From the NCBI GenBank assembly GCA_903632075.3, contig CAHIKZ030003348.1:1404001-1468000 (forward strand): DNA of 64,000 nt, read 5' to 3'. Positions 52,636 to 61,395 of this stretch are shown piece after piece (within the stretch, counting starts at the first letter, position 1; each line of letters begins with the position of its first letter). The translations under genes and the position numbers were made by a program. This DNA is from Acanthosepion pharaonis (taxonomy: Eukaryota; Mollusca; Cephalopoda; Sepiida; Sepiidae). The notes beneath the pieces were generated by a model. That model searched no databases. It saw only the letters and a list, made by a program, of their open reading frames with translations, and was not told the origin of the DNA.

Positions 52636-52980
52636 TTATTGATTTTATTCATTCATTCATTTTTTATGGTTTATCAGCCCTTTGCAAGTTATTTAAAGCC
52701 AGAAAATATTTTTAGATTGTAAGAATTTTTTTGAGATAATAATGGTTTAGTGATACAAGCCTTACTATTTAACCTATATCGGGAGAGAAGGGGTAAATTC
52801 ATACCTTTCCCAAGATTATTTGTGTGTAAATGGATATAACAAACCCTACTAGAATTGGAACTCAGCTCTCTGATTACCAGTTCCAAGCCATTATCCATTA
52901 CACCATCTTCACATCCAAGCTTATATCAGTGGTATTCCTATCTGACCAAACTTGATGATGCTTAACTGGTGATCATACAG
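52636..52980 (-). mobile_element. Composite 5S rRNA/tRNA-derived SINE, fuller copy
   Basis: On the minus strand it starts with a degenerate 5S-like part (52975-52925: AAGCATCATCAAGTTTGGTC, GGAATACCACTG). A tRNA-like part follows (GATGGTGTAATGGATAATGGC, then GAGTTCCAATTCTAG). The body then runs from TCCATTTACACAC to GGGAAAGGTATGAATTTACC and a GAATGAATGAAT tail at the left edge. The order is identical to 18795-19015, with a longer 3' part. A match to tRNA-Arg-type sequences is suggested by AATGGATAA but is not certain. Confidence 0.75.
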
Positions 52981-53076
52981 GAACCAGTATTTCACCATGA
53001 TATGGTAGTAAGCATCTTGTTTTGTGAGCTATGTTTTACTTTATATAAAAATACAAAGCAATTTCAACTAAAACAG
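52981..53076. other. Unassigned spacer
   Basis: Nothing recognised. Confidence 0.4.
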
Positions 53077-53269
53077 TAATGATTATCCACAAGTCAAATC
53101 TTATTTTACTTACTTAAAAAAATTCTGAACTTTATTTAATGAATGATAAAATTTCTTTCAAATAAGATAATTACATTTATAGAATAAAATAAAAAAAAAA
53201 GACTTTTTAAAATCATTTAAGATTTATTTTTTTAATAAATATAACTCTTGGATTTGAACTGTTATTTTT

Positions 53270-53334
53270 TAAGCAACATCCAGCTTGGCCAGTACCTAGA
53301 TGGGTGACTGCTATGGAACATTAGGTGCTGTAAG
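53270..53334 (+). pseudogene. 5S rRNA-derived segment (plus)
   Basis: AAGCAACATCCAGCTTGGCC, AGTACCTAGATGGGTGACTG and AACATTAGGTGCTGTAAGC follow the 3' half of 5S rRNA. An inverted copy lies at 53401-53468. Confidence 0.72.
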
Positions 53335-53400
53335 CATGTATACATAGGAACTTACAGCTATAACATGCTAGCAACGTTGAATCTGGTCAGTAACTAGATG

Positions 53401-53468
53401 CTTACAGCACCTAATGTTCCATAGCAGTCACCCATCTAGGTACTGGCCAAGCTGGATGTTGCTTAAAA
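53401..53468 (-). pseudogene. 5S rRNA-derived segment (minus)
   Basis: Exact or near-exact inverted copy of 53270-53334, forming the inner end of the right arm. Confidence 0.72.
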
Positions 53469-53614
53469 CATAACAGTTCAAATCCAAGAGATAATTTATT
53501 AAAAAAATAAATCTTAAATGATTTTAAAAAGTCTTTTTTTTTATTTTATTTTATAAATGTAATTATCTTATTTGAAAGAAATTTTATCATTCATTAAATA
53601 AAGTTCAGAATTTT

Positions 53615-53740
53615 CTAAGCGGTTAGAGAAATACCAATTTCTTTAGATACAAACAAGCTTTTGGAGTCATTAACAGTGGCTCATTATGCTTTCCCCAGAT
53701 CTTTTTTCACTACACATTGTTGTAATCAATCCATTTGTCA
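53615..53740 (-). mobile_element. Mariner M-C 3' fragment
   Basis: ATACCAATTTCTTTAGATAC, AAGCTTTTGGAGTCATTAAC, TGGCTCATTATGCTTTCC and ACATTGTTGTAATCAATCC are the reverse complement of 43829-43940. In both places the fragment is bordered by 5S-derived sequence. Confidence 0.83.
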
Positions 53741-53964
53741 TCACCTGGTATTCTTCTTTTAAAAAATGAGTCATGTTTCTTATATTTCAGTAGACAGTCC
53801 ATTAAATTGTTTTCCTTTAAATCAAGAGGCACTCAAAAATCATAGCAATTCCCATATTAAAATGTCCTCAAATGCCAAGTGTTCTGATTTCTTTACATGG
53901 ATTTACTTGGGTTTGTGCAACTGTATACAATGTGATCTTTTATAGTTCTCTTTAATATGTGCCT
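53741..53964. other. Unassigned sequence
   Basis: Nothing recognised. Confidence 0.4.
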
Positions 53965-54188
53965 ATATTTCTGAGATGAGGTATGGTAACTATTTACACT
54001 ATTTTCATTACTGGAACTGTTTTCGTCATCTTTATGGCCATATTCACAACATTTCGATCATTGTATGATCCTACCTTTGTCAGGTACTCTATGTTGGAAT
54101 TTCAAACTGAACCCTTTATTTAGCCCATGGGGGTATATTGTTCTGATTCCATGTGCCATGACTTTTTTGGATAACAATCTACCCTTGT
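53965..54188 (-). mobile_element. Hammerhead-bearing repeat, S7
   Basis: Minus-strand copy with the tail at the left (TATTTCTGAGATGAGGTATG). The hammerhead segment at 54048-54083 reads CTGACAA...GATCGAAATG, so the core is mutated. The body ends near ATTCCATGTGCCATG. The head is missing and it directly faces S8. Confidence 0.73.
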
Positions 54189-54248
54189 GGGTTAAATAAA
54201 AGGTTTGGTTCAAAATATTCCAACATACATCACCTGAAGAAGGTTGGA

Positions 54249-54585
54249 ATAATGATTATCCACAATTCAAATCTTATTTTACTTACTTAAAAAATTCTGA
54301 ACTTTATTTAATGAATGATAAAATTTCTTTCAAATAAGATAATTACATTTATAAAATAAAATAAAAAAAAAACTTTTTAAAATCATTTAAGATTTATTTT
54401 TTTAATAAATATAACTCTTGGATTTGAATTGTTATTTTTTAAGCAACATCAAGCCTGGCCACTACCTAGATGGGTGACTGCTATGGAACATTAGGTGCTG
54501 TAAGCATGTATACATAGGGAACTTACAGCTATAACATGCTAGCAACATTGAATCTGGTCAGTAACTAGATGCTTACTATAAAAGC
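54249..54585 (+). mobile_element. Insertion of 5S/foldback unit between 54-bp direct repeats
   Basis: 54250-54576 is nearly identical to 53077-53404, including the 5S-like stretch (54440-54505), but lacks the right inverted arm. The last nine bases (TATAAAAGC region) are unrelated. The flanking duplication is far longer than a normal transposon target duplication. Confidence 0.85.
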
Positions 54586-54620
54586 AATAAAAGGTTTGAT
54601 TCAAAATATTCCAACATACA

Positions 54621-54664
54621 TCACCTGAAGAAGGTTGGAGTGTACCACGGCCGAAGCATTGTGA
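54621..54664 (+). ncRNA. Hammerhead-like core in S8
   Basis: TCAC, CTGAAGA (54625-54631), A, GGTT (54633-54636) with GGCC (54649-54652) by two G-C and two G-U pairs, GAAG in place of GAAA (54653-54656), then CATT and GTGA (54661-54664), which pairs with the TCAC. Helices I and II are kept but one core A is changed. Confidence 0.5.
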
Positions 54665-54744
54665 ATAGTGTGAATAATGAAAATAGTATAAATAGTTCTC
54701 TTTATTATACTTTAACAAGAATTTACTTGATATATCTTTGTATA

Positions 54745-55585
54745 TCAATAAGTCAAATTTTCACTTATAAAAAAATGATTTTATCATGCATCTCGCGTAT
54801 CATGTGAGTTCCTTTTTTTCAAATTACAATAAACTAACCTCATTTCCTCTATCTCTTTATCCCATCTTCCAGTTAAATAAGTTAAAAAAAGCAAAAGAGA
54901 ATGATAAAATTTCGTTAGTAACACTATACTTGTTGTGTAAATGCATACCACCATTTACAACCAAAAGAGAAACTGCTAAACATATAAACATAAGCAATGG
55001 AAAAGATGCATATTTGCTGTTTGTATTTAAATAATCTATATACTCATGTAACGAGTGATCTTGCGTATCATGCGACCCCCAAATTTTCCCTTATAAAAAA
55101 TTATTTTATCATGTATCTTGCGTATCATTCGAGTTCCTTTTTTCAGAGATACAAATGACTAACTTTTTTTCCTCTATCTCTTTATTCCATCTTTTTATCG
55201 TTAGTAACGTTTTACTTGTCACGTAAACATGTACAACCATAAACAACTGAACAAGAAACAGCTAAACATCTTATAAATGTAAACAATGGAAAAGATACAT
55301 ATTCACTATGTTTGTATTTTATGATACGATACTAATATATGGATATTATTACATGCATTATTATTGGATACAGTTAAGTAAAACATCAGTTTTACCAAAA
55401 TCATGTTTATTTTTAATACAGCAAATACTTTTTGACTACAATAAATGGATATATAGTTTTGTCAATGGTATAGCCAGCGGTACATATGCTAATTTTATAT
55501 CTTGTGTATGATGTGACCCCCTTAAAATTAACTTCCAAATTAGGTCTTCAAATGTTGTATGATACGCAAGTATATATAATAGTTA
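54745..55585. repeat. Repeat built from GTATCATG words, partly inverted
   Basis: ATCTCGCGTATCATGTGAGTTCC (54788), ATCTTGCGTATCATGCGACCCCC (55060) and ATCTTGCGTATCATTCGAGTTCC (55116) begin related blocks that share CCTCTATCTCTTTAT and CATAAACA words. The block ends near 55570 with the complement, TATGATACGCAAGTATATA. It looks like two or three nested copies of an element with GTATCATRCG ends. It has no coding frame. Confidence 0.65.
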
Positions 55586-55835
55586 AAAGTATTCACTACT
55601 ATTTCTCTAGTAGTTTCATCTTCAAGGTCAAGATAAGTTTAGTGACCTCGAGGGGATAAAGGTCAATTATGATTCCATCTTAAAGGCAAGTTGTTGTTGT
55701 TTGGGCTGTAATTTCCATTGAATAAAAGACTTGTTTTTAATTCTGTAATGTCTGCTGAAAAGTTAAGAATTCTTCATTTATAACATTTTTGAAAGAATTT
55801 TTGAAAGAATTTTTGAAAGAATGTTATAATACTAT
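55586..55835. other. Unassigned spacer
   Basis: Contains AGAATTTTTGAA repeated three times at 55785-55820. Otherwise unrecognised. Confidence 0.45.
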
Positions 55836-56060
55836 ACCAATATGTGAATATTACATGCATTATTATTGTAAAACATTAGTTTAATCAAAATCATGTTTAT
55901 TTTAAATACAGCTGTACTTTTTGACTGCAGTAAATGGAATTATAATTTGGTCAATGATGCCAATTTTATATCTCATGTATGATGTGACCCTCTTAAAATT
56001 AACTTCAAAATTAGGTTTTCAAAGTCACATCATACATGAGTATATACAGTATTTGATATA
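55836..56060. repeat. Second copy of the GTATGATG-ended repeat
   Basis: ATTACATGCATTATTATTG, AATCATGTTTATTTTAAATACAGC, GTATGATGTGACCCTCTTAAAATTAACTTC and CATCATACATGAGTATATA are shared with 55340-55575. Confidence 0.75.
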
Positions 56061-56142
56061 ACAAATTTCAACATAATCTTAATACAACAGTTATTAATGA
56101 TTTTGTGGAGAAATCAGACAAGAATTTATGACAAGATTTAGC

Positions 56143-56450
56143 TTTATTTACATTATTCGGACTATTGTCCTCATCTTTGTCACCATATTTATCACAACGT
56201 TTCGGCCGTTGTACGCTCCGGCCTTCTTCAGGTGGTTGGAATGTCAAACTGAATCCTTTATTTTGCTCAATGGGGTAGACTGTTCTAGTTCCATATGCCA
56301 TGTTTGATCGATGTCAGCTATCAGTTATCTCCTGTTAATTTTCCCTCTGAAAGTTCTCCACTGCCTTAACTGGGTATTGAACTCACACTCTTTGGGTCTT
56401 GTCATTGGATCTAACCAACGCCTTTATCCACTGTGCCATGTGTCCTTGAA
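56143..56450 (-). mobile_element. tRNA-headed hammerhead-bearing repeat, S9
   Basis: Minus-strand, near complete. The head at 56360-56445 has TGGCACAGTGGATAAAGGC and GAGTTCAATACC. The body has GGCATATGGAACTAGAACAG and AATAAAGGATTCAGTTTGAC, with the core at 56192-56231 and the tail at 56143. It faces S10. Confidence 0.83.
56192..56231 (-). ncRNA. Hammerhead-like core in S9
   Basis: The minus strand reads CTGAAGA (56231-56225), A, GGCC (56223-56220), a 12-base loop GGAGCGTACAAC, GGCC (56207-56204), GAAA (56203-56200), then CGTTGTGATAAA. The core is fully intact and helix II is perfect, with the ACGU/GUU arrangement preserved. With S5, this is the best candidate for a catalytically competent sequence. 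Confidence 0.63.
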
Positions 56451-56575
56451 GGCCGGAGCGTCCAACGATCGAAACGTTGTGATAAATATGGCGACAAAGA
56501 TGAGGACAATAGTCTGAATAATGTAAATAATATACATAATACCTCATCTCAGAAATATAGACAGACTCTGAAGAT
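56451..56575 (+). mobile_element. Hammerhead-bearing repeat, S10
   Basis: Plus-strand, beginning inside helix II: GGCCGGAGCGTCCAACGATC then GAAACGTTGTGATAAATATG. CTGAAGA has been lost at the junction with S9, and the second helix II strand is GATC. The tail ACCTCATCTCAGAAATATAGAC is intact. Confidence 0.78.
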
Positions 56576-56775
56576 TTAGCATGTTGGTCCCAAAGACTCA
56601 ATTTGTAATGTAATTGTTGATGGCAAATGGGTTTTGCAGTATAAGGTGTCACAGTAGAATCCAATGTGATTTTGCAAGGGTGAAGTTAACATTAAAAGCT
56701 AATCATGATAAAATCAGGACAAACGTTTTGGGCAACCCAATACTATTCTTTGAATAACTCTTGAAAGCAAATCTA
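56576..56775. other. Unassigned spacer
   Basis: Nothing recognised. Confidence 0.4.
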
Positions 56776-57724
56776 AAGGGTGCGATGGATAAATTGTCGT
56801 CTAAATGATGCACACGCGCACGTACACACACACACACACACACAAAACAATACTAAAATCTCATTTTAACAGATATATTTACCAAAATGACACAAAAATA
56901 TCTTGAAATACTAAAGAGTAAATTTATTCAATAAAATTGCTATTGGCTTCAACCACAGCCTCCAGACAACTTCAGAATTCCCTGCATCTCTTCTGGATAG
57001 TCATCTTGTTTAAGTGGTGAATATTGCTATAATCATTGCCCTCAGTTCATCTCTGTTGTTACAAGGATATTTGGTGGTCTCTTGCTCAACTGTGCCCCAC
57101 ACATAATAATCAAAAGATGTTGCAGTCTGGGGAGTTGGGCAGATGTTGGGGAGTTGGAGATGTAAAGGGTGATGTGGTTGCAGAAATTGTCTGACAGCCA
57201 TGACTGGGTTCTCCTGCTTGTGTGGCATGGTACAGAGTCCCATTGCCAGACATAGGTTCTTCCAGCAGCCACCCTCTTGACCTATGGCAGCACTACTTCC
57301 TCAAGGCACTTGATATAGGCCTCCATGTTGAGTTTGAGGCCTTGTGGCATAATGTCACCATCATTAGTGATCACTCCAAACACCATTATAATCACCTTTA
57401 GACTAGTCATTCAACTCTTTCCGAATCAACAGCATTATAATCACCTTTAGACTACTCATTCAACTCTTTCCGAATCATCTGCACTTTCATAAAATTAACA
57501 CCCAACAACTCTGAAGTGTTTATATTGGAGCTTTCGGTGTGAATGCCAAGCAGTACAACATGCCATTTCCAAATTTCTAGCAGAATGAATCGTGTCATGG
57601 TGGTCTTTTTCTCACAAATGGTGCCTAACTAACCCTACTGTACTATGCAGTCAACAAAAACAGACAACACACATATGTGAAATTATAATATAAAAAAATG
57701 GCAATAATTTACACATCGCACCTG
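56776..57724 (-). mobile_element. Mariner family M-B, most complete copy
   Basis: Ends GGGTGCGATGGATAAATTGTC (left) and ACACATCGCACC (right), flanked by TA on the left. About 950 bp. It includes on the minus strand the transposase start region (AGGCACCATTTGTGAGAAAAAG) and the catalytic part. A CA microsatellite lies just inside the left terminus. Confidence 0.87.
57010..57600 (-). pseudogene. Mariner M-B transposase remnant
   Basis: Minus-strand residues WQWDSVPCHTSRRTQSWLSDNF carry the second catalytic aspartate (W-D-S-x-P-C-H-T-S). In the other frame FDYYVWGTVEQETTKYPCNN follows, where D-Y-Y-V-W-G holds the third. This D..D type differs from the Tc1 DD34E at 36640. The two halves lie in different frames (75 and 76 residues), so there is a frameshift near 57120. 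The upstream region, toward 57600, includes NMEAYIKCLEE-like residues shared with 19560-19600. Confidence 0.83.
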
Positions 57725-58029
57725 GCATGTTATCCATATTTCTTCAAGAAAGCCATGTTATTCTTCATATCTACCATGCTTATCTTTCATCTTTGCTTAG
57801 ATTCTTTGTCTCTGTAATACAATCTGTAAGGTCTTGTTCATGTCCAATGGGTTCCCATGCAAAGAGTTAAAATTTTGTTCAAGCAATATTTCTAATTCTT
57901 CATTTATTATTATTAAACAAAATAATTACCATAACTTCTCCAATATCTTGTAACATTTAGAGAAGAATGTGATTTGAGAAAAGAAAAAGAAAAATTTCAC
58001 TATTTAATGTTATTTTGACAGTGCGAATC
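57725..58029. other. Unassigned AT-rich sequence
   Basis: Nothing recognised. Confidence 0.4.
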
Positions 58030-58571
58030 TGATCAAAAAGTATCAGAACTGGTGCTCTAAAAATGAAAACTACAACATATATCAATTCAGTATTTAACTT
58101 CCTTCAAAGTAGTTCCCTTTTGAAGCCACACACTTTATCCAGCATCATTTCCATTGATGGAAGGATTCCTAGAATTCCTTTCTTGGGATAGAAAGTTGCT
58201 GCCTTGTAACATTCTCTTGGATTTCCTCAATTTCCTTTCAAGTGGGATTTGATTTTTGACAAGGAAAAAGTTACAAAGGAAATATGGTAAGTAATCTGGT
58301 GAATATGGTAAGTATTGAACCTGAAGAATGTTCCTCTTCCCTAAAAACTGCTGCACAAGCCATGGTCACTGATGGAATTTTTGTTGTGTGGTGAGACAGC
58401 GATTGTCTTTAATCTTTACTCCCAAGCACTGCTTTATAGAATGGAAGTGAGCACGAATGTTATAACTTAGGGTGAGAGAGTTCAAGGTCAGTCTGGTCTA
58501 AGGGGCTTCATTCTGCATACTTTAGCTCTGTTACTATAGCAACAGTCCTGATACTTTTTGATAAGAGCTCA
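58030..58571 (-). mobile_element. Mariner family M-D, deleted copy
   Basis: Inverted termini GATCAAAAAGTATCAGAACTG (left) and GTCCTGATACTTTTTGATAAG (right). Minus-strand residues include VFREEEHSSGSILTIFTRLL-like, KSNPTKEIEEIQENVTRQQL-like, SIPRKEF and WKCWIKCVASKGNYFEG. These match the late part of a mariner-type transposase where PPYSPDL...DFFLFP normally occurs, though that motif is mutated (YSPDYLPYFLCNFFLVKN). A 73-residue frame remains open at 58135-58356. Confidence 0.8.
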
Positions 58572-58989
58572 TATGTCTGTCTTTTTCAAATTATGTTTAA
58601 ATATTGCATAGATGTGTAAAAATTTAAAAAAATACAAATCTTTGTACACACCTGCTTGTCACAGTTGTACTGATAATCAGTGTCTCAAAGTAAATGAAAT
58701 GCAGTCAATGTCAATGAAATGCAACTGAAACATATGTAACATGATGGGCTTCGTGCTCATATTGAAATTTCCATTAGCTGATTAGTTAGTAAAAGCAATT
58801 AAGCAGTTTACTATAAATTTTATAGAATCCTCCTGTAATTTTGCTCATTCCCCTGGGAGTGGGGATGTTAGTAGTTTGCATATGTAATTATCTTCATGCA
58901 TTTGCAGGGTTGAAAGGTCACTGTGTTCTGGATATTTAACATCTTAAGTTATATCTTAAGGTACAGAATGTTACAAATAATTAGATGAG
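58572..58989. other. Unassigned sequence
   Basis: No element recognised. Confidence 0.4.
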
Positions 58990-59165
58990 AAAATATCTTA
59001 TGACAATATCAGATGAGAAAGACTGTAGCTATATGACTAAATAGTTTTAACATCATTTGAAGTCAGCCATACTGTTGAAACATTTTTAAACACAGTAGAT
59101 TTTCTTTTTCTTAAATCATGCTCTTCTCTAAGTGTTGAATTATTATTATTATTAATAATATTACT
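58990..59165 (+). repeat. Duplicated block, copy 1
   Basis: CAGATGAGAAAGACTGTAGC, ATATGACTAAATAGTTTTAAC, ATACTGTTGAAACATT and TCTTCTCTAAGTGTTG followed by ATT repeats. It recurs at 59472-59650. Confidence 0.88.
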
Positions 59166-59371
59166 ATCATTATTATTATTATTATTATCACCATCAATAT
59201 CATGTCTTCCTCTTCTTCATCTTCCTCCTTCTCAAACCCTAATTGATCTTTCTCTATTAGTCCCTATTTCATGACTTTGTAGCGTGACTGGTTAATATAG
59301 TCAAGCTTCTTGGTAAAAGTGCTCAGCAAGAGCTGTTTTGGTCAGCTTTTGAATCCAAAGACTATTACATC
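59166..59371. other. Spacer with (ATT)n and CTTCC runs
   Basis: ATT trinucleotides, then mixed sequence. Nothing further recognised. Confidence 0.5.
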
Positions 59372-59461
59372 AACTACTACTAGTAGTAGTACTACTACTA
59401 TTATGTCTACTACTACTATTAGTAGTGGTACTACTATTATGTCCACTACTACTAGTAGACA
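59372..59461. repeat. Self-complementary (ACT/AGT)n block
   Basis: Runs of ACT and AGT trinucleotides alternate, so ACTACTACTAGTAGTAGT stretches form nested hairpins. The segment also contains two TATTATGTC words. Confidence 0.88.
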
Positions 59462-59471
59462 TAAAGTAAAA

Positions 59472-59650
59472 ATATCTTGTGAAGATATCAGATGAGAAAG
59501 ACTGTAGCTATATGACTAGATGGTTTTAACATCATTTGAAGAAGACAGACATACTGTTGAAACATTGTTAAACATGGTGCCTTTTCTTTTCTTTTTCTTA
59601 AATCACTCTCTTCTCTAAGTGTTGTATTATTATTATTATTATTATTATCA
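59472..59650 (+). repeat. Duplicated block, copy 2
   Basis: Matches 58990-59165 with a small insertion (GAAGACAGACATAC) and an ATT tract extending to 59650. Confidence 0.88.
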
Positions 59651-59734
59651 TCATCATCAACAACAATATTAACCTGAGTATCACAATATCAACAGTAATA
59701 AACAAAATAATATTAAAGACAGATATTTCACAAT

Positions 59735-59830
59735 ATTTACATTATTAGGACTGTTGACCTCAACTTCATTGCCATATTTGCAATGTTTCGGCCATTGTAC
59801 GCACCAGCCAGCCATGTGTCCTTGAGAATA
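59735..59830 (-). mobile_element. Hammerhead-bearing repeat, S11 (truncated)
   Basis: Minus-strand copy with the tail at 59735 and GGCC-GAAAC at 59787-59794. The CTGAAGA half and most of the body are deleted, and the copy ends in ATGTGTCCTTGAG. It faces S12. Confidence 0.7.
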
Positions 59831-59854
59831 TCAGTGTACAAATTTTTGTGACTT

Positions 59855-60230
59855 ACAAACCTAATGGCTCAGTAACCATTTTTTGTGTATAATAAGCGCT
59901 CATTGAGTCTAGTGACTTGAACCAAAGATTTGTGAGTTCAATACCTGGCTACAGCTGAGGTGAACAAAAACAAAAAAAAAAAAAAAACTTGGAGAGTTAC
60001 ATTAAAGGGAAATAACTGATACTGAGACATCTGGAAGAGGCATAGGAGGTGGAACTAGAACAATCTACCCTGGTGGATGAAATAAAGGATTCAGTTTGAA
60101 ATCTCAATCACCTGAAGAAGGCTGGAGTGTAGAACAGCCAAAATATTGTAAATATAGCAACAAAGATGAGGACATTAGTTTGAACAATGTAAATAGTTAC
60201 AATACCTCATCTTAGAAATATAAACAAATC
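59855..60230 (+). mobile_element. tRNA-headed hammerhead-bearing repeat, S12
   Basis: The head has ATTTGTGAGTTCAATACCTGG at 59928. The body includes GGAACTAGAACAATCTACCC (60050) and AATAAAGGATTCAGTTTG (60081). The core follows at 60108-60156 and the tail ACCTCATCTTAGAAATATA at 60206. Two further tail-plus-core units follow in tandem. Confidence 0.8.
60108..60150 (+). ncRNA. Hammerhead-like motif in S12 (inactive variant)
   Basis: CTGAAGA (60112-60118) is intact. Helix II is GGCT (60120-60123) with AGCC (60136-60139), a compensatory change from GGCC/GGCC. The following GAAA has become AAAA. It is structurally kept but probably catalytically dead. It is a useful covariation witness. Confidence 0.52.
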
Positions 60231-60480
60231 CTAAAGAAGGCTGGAATGTACAACAGCCAAAATGTTGTAGATATGGCAATGAAGATAAGAACAACAGTTC
60301 AAACAATGCCAATAGTGTAAATAATTACAATACCTCATCTTAGAAATATAGACAAATCCTGAAGAAGGCTGGAATGTCCAACAGCCAAAATGTTGTGTAT
60401 ATGGCAATGAAGATGAGGTCAACAGTTCAAACTGTGTAAATAGTTACAAAACCTCATCTCAGAAATACGGACAGAGACAG
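60231..60480 (+). repeat. Two further tandem core-and-tail units
   Basis: Units at 60231-60357 and 60358-60480, about 127 bp each. Each starts with CTAAAGA or CTGAAGA, GGCT...AGCC and AAAATGTTG, and ends with CCTCATCT.AGAAATA. Together with S12 they form a three-unit tandem of the hammerhead-bearing 3' part. Confidence 0.83.
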
Positions 60481-60985
60481 AGACATATAAAACTTTATAA
60501 AACAGTTTGATAGCAGTTATAGGAAAGAAAAGGTTTTTTTTGTAGTATAGACTGTGTGCATGTAGAGTTTATAAGTGACTTACTGTGTAAATTAAAAGTT
60601 CTTTTCTTGAGCTCAACACCTGACCAACAGTGTGTTCAACATCTGTCTGTTTCCGACTGCTGTCTAGATGAAATGTTACTTCTGTCTTATATCTACTGTC
60701 TGTCTAGACTGCAGCCGTCTGTACATGCATGATTTCTGTGTGTAGGTGTTATGCATGGATGGCTACTGTTTTGGTAAACTGCTGCTGCTGATGATGATCC
60801 TGCTGCTTGGGAGTTGTGGTGTCTTCAAAAATAGTATGATTTGTGTGTTTCTTCTATTCAATAAGATTTTACTTTGTTAAATTAGAGGAAATGCCTCTAT
60901 AGATTTACTTTTCTCATCTTGTCGGTGGGGGGGGGCATCCATTCTAAAATCTATTATTACTTTTAATTTCTATTTCATTTCCTTT
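60481..60985. other. Unassigned sequence
   Basis: Mixed sequence with a short GCTGCTGCTGATGATGATCC stretch near 60780. No element or gene recognised. Confidence 0.42.
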
Positions 60986-61395
60986 GATTTCTGGTTTGTT
61001 TTGTTTGTTTGTTTGTTTTGTTTTGTTTTACAGCATATCAATCTCAATGAGTTATTTAATGTTGACAAGATTTTTATTGCTGGTAATATTTTTTCTTCAA
61101 AAATGTATTGCTGGTAAGTATTTCGCAAAAAAACATATTGCTGGTATTAAAACCTATTTTTACACTTTTAGTGTGTTTTGACCCCAGTTTGTGAGGGTCA
61201 ACTATTTGCCCATAACTGGGACCCTAACAGGTGCTACCACCCCTGGTCAGGGTGGACTCGGGAACACCAGCAATTAAGAGGTGGGTCTAACACTCTTCAA
61301 AACCTCCTGATCAGAGGCCTTGCTGTTGGATGTGTTTATCATCTTGTCACAGTGTCCCGGATCACCACTCCCACCTTTTCTTAAACAACCCTGAT
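60986..61395 (-). mobile_element. Family B retroposon, copy 5 (inverted)
   Basis: Starts at the right with GGACACTGTGACAAGATGAT-like and CAACAGCAAGGCCTCTGATC, then GGTGTTCCCGAGTCCACC, GCACCTGTTAGGGTCCC and CAAACTGGGGTCAAAAC. The ATTACCAGCAATAAA units and the tail (CAAACAAACAAAC complement at 60998-61015) follow at the left. Full family structure on the minus strand. Confidence 0.85.

Larger units (their letters stand above)
53077..53614. mobile_element. Foldback element with 5S-derived arm ends
   Basis: Left arm 53119-53336 and right arm 53399-53614 are near-perfect inverted repeats of about 217 bp around a 62-bp loop. The arm-proximal part of each contains a 5S-like stretch (CAGTACCTAGATGGGTGACTG and TTAGGTGCTGTAAGC). 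The loop holds a second, partial 5S-like piece (GCAACGTTGAATCTGGTCAG). 53077-53404 recurs at 54250-54576 without the right arm. Confidence 0.88.
54190..54715 (+). mobile_element. Hammerhead-bearing repeat, S8, interrupted
   Basis: The first pass (54195-54248) runs from AATAAAAGGTTTGGTTCAAA to ATCACCTGAAGAAGGTTGGA. The copy is then interrupted by 337 bp of 5S/foldback DNA and the same 54 bp recur at 54586-54639 with one mismatch. It then continues TGTACCACGGCCGAAGCATT to the tail. Confidence 0.8.

Noticed and set aside
18942..54505. 5S rRNA genes
   Set aside because: Only the 3' half resembles 5S, the copies are joined to SINE or foldback sequence, and the internal control region is incomplete.
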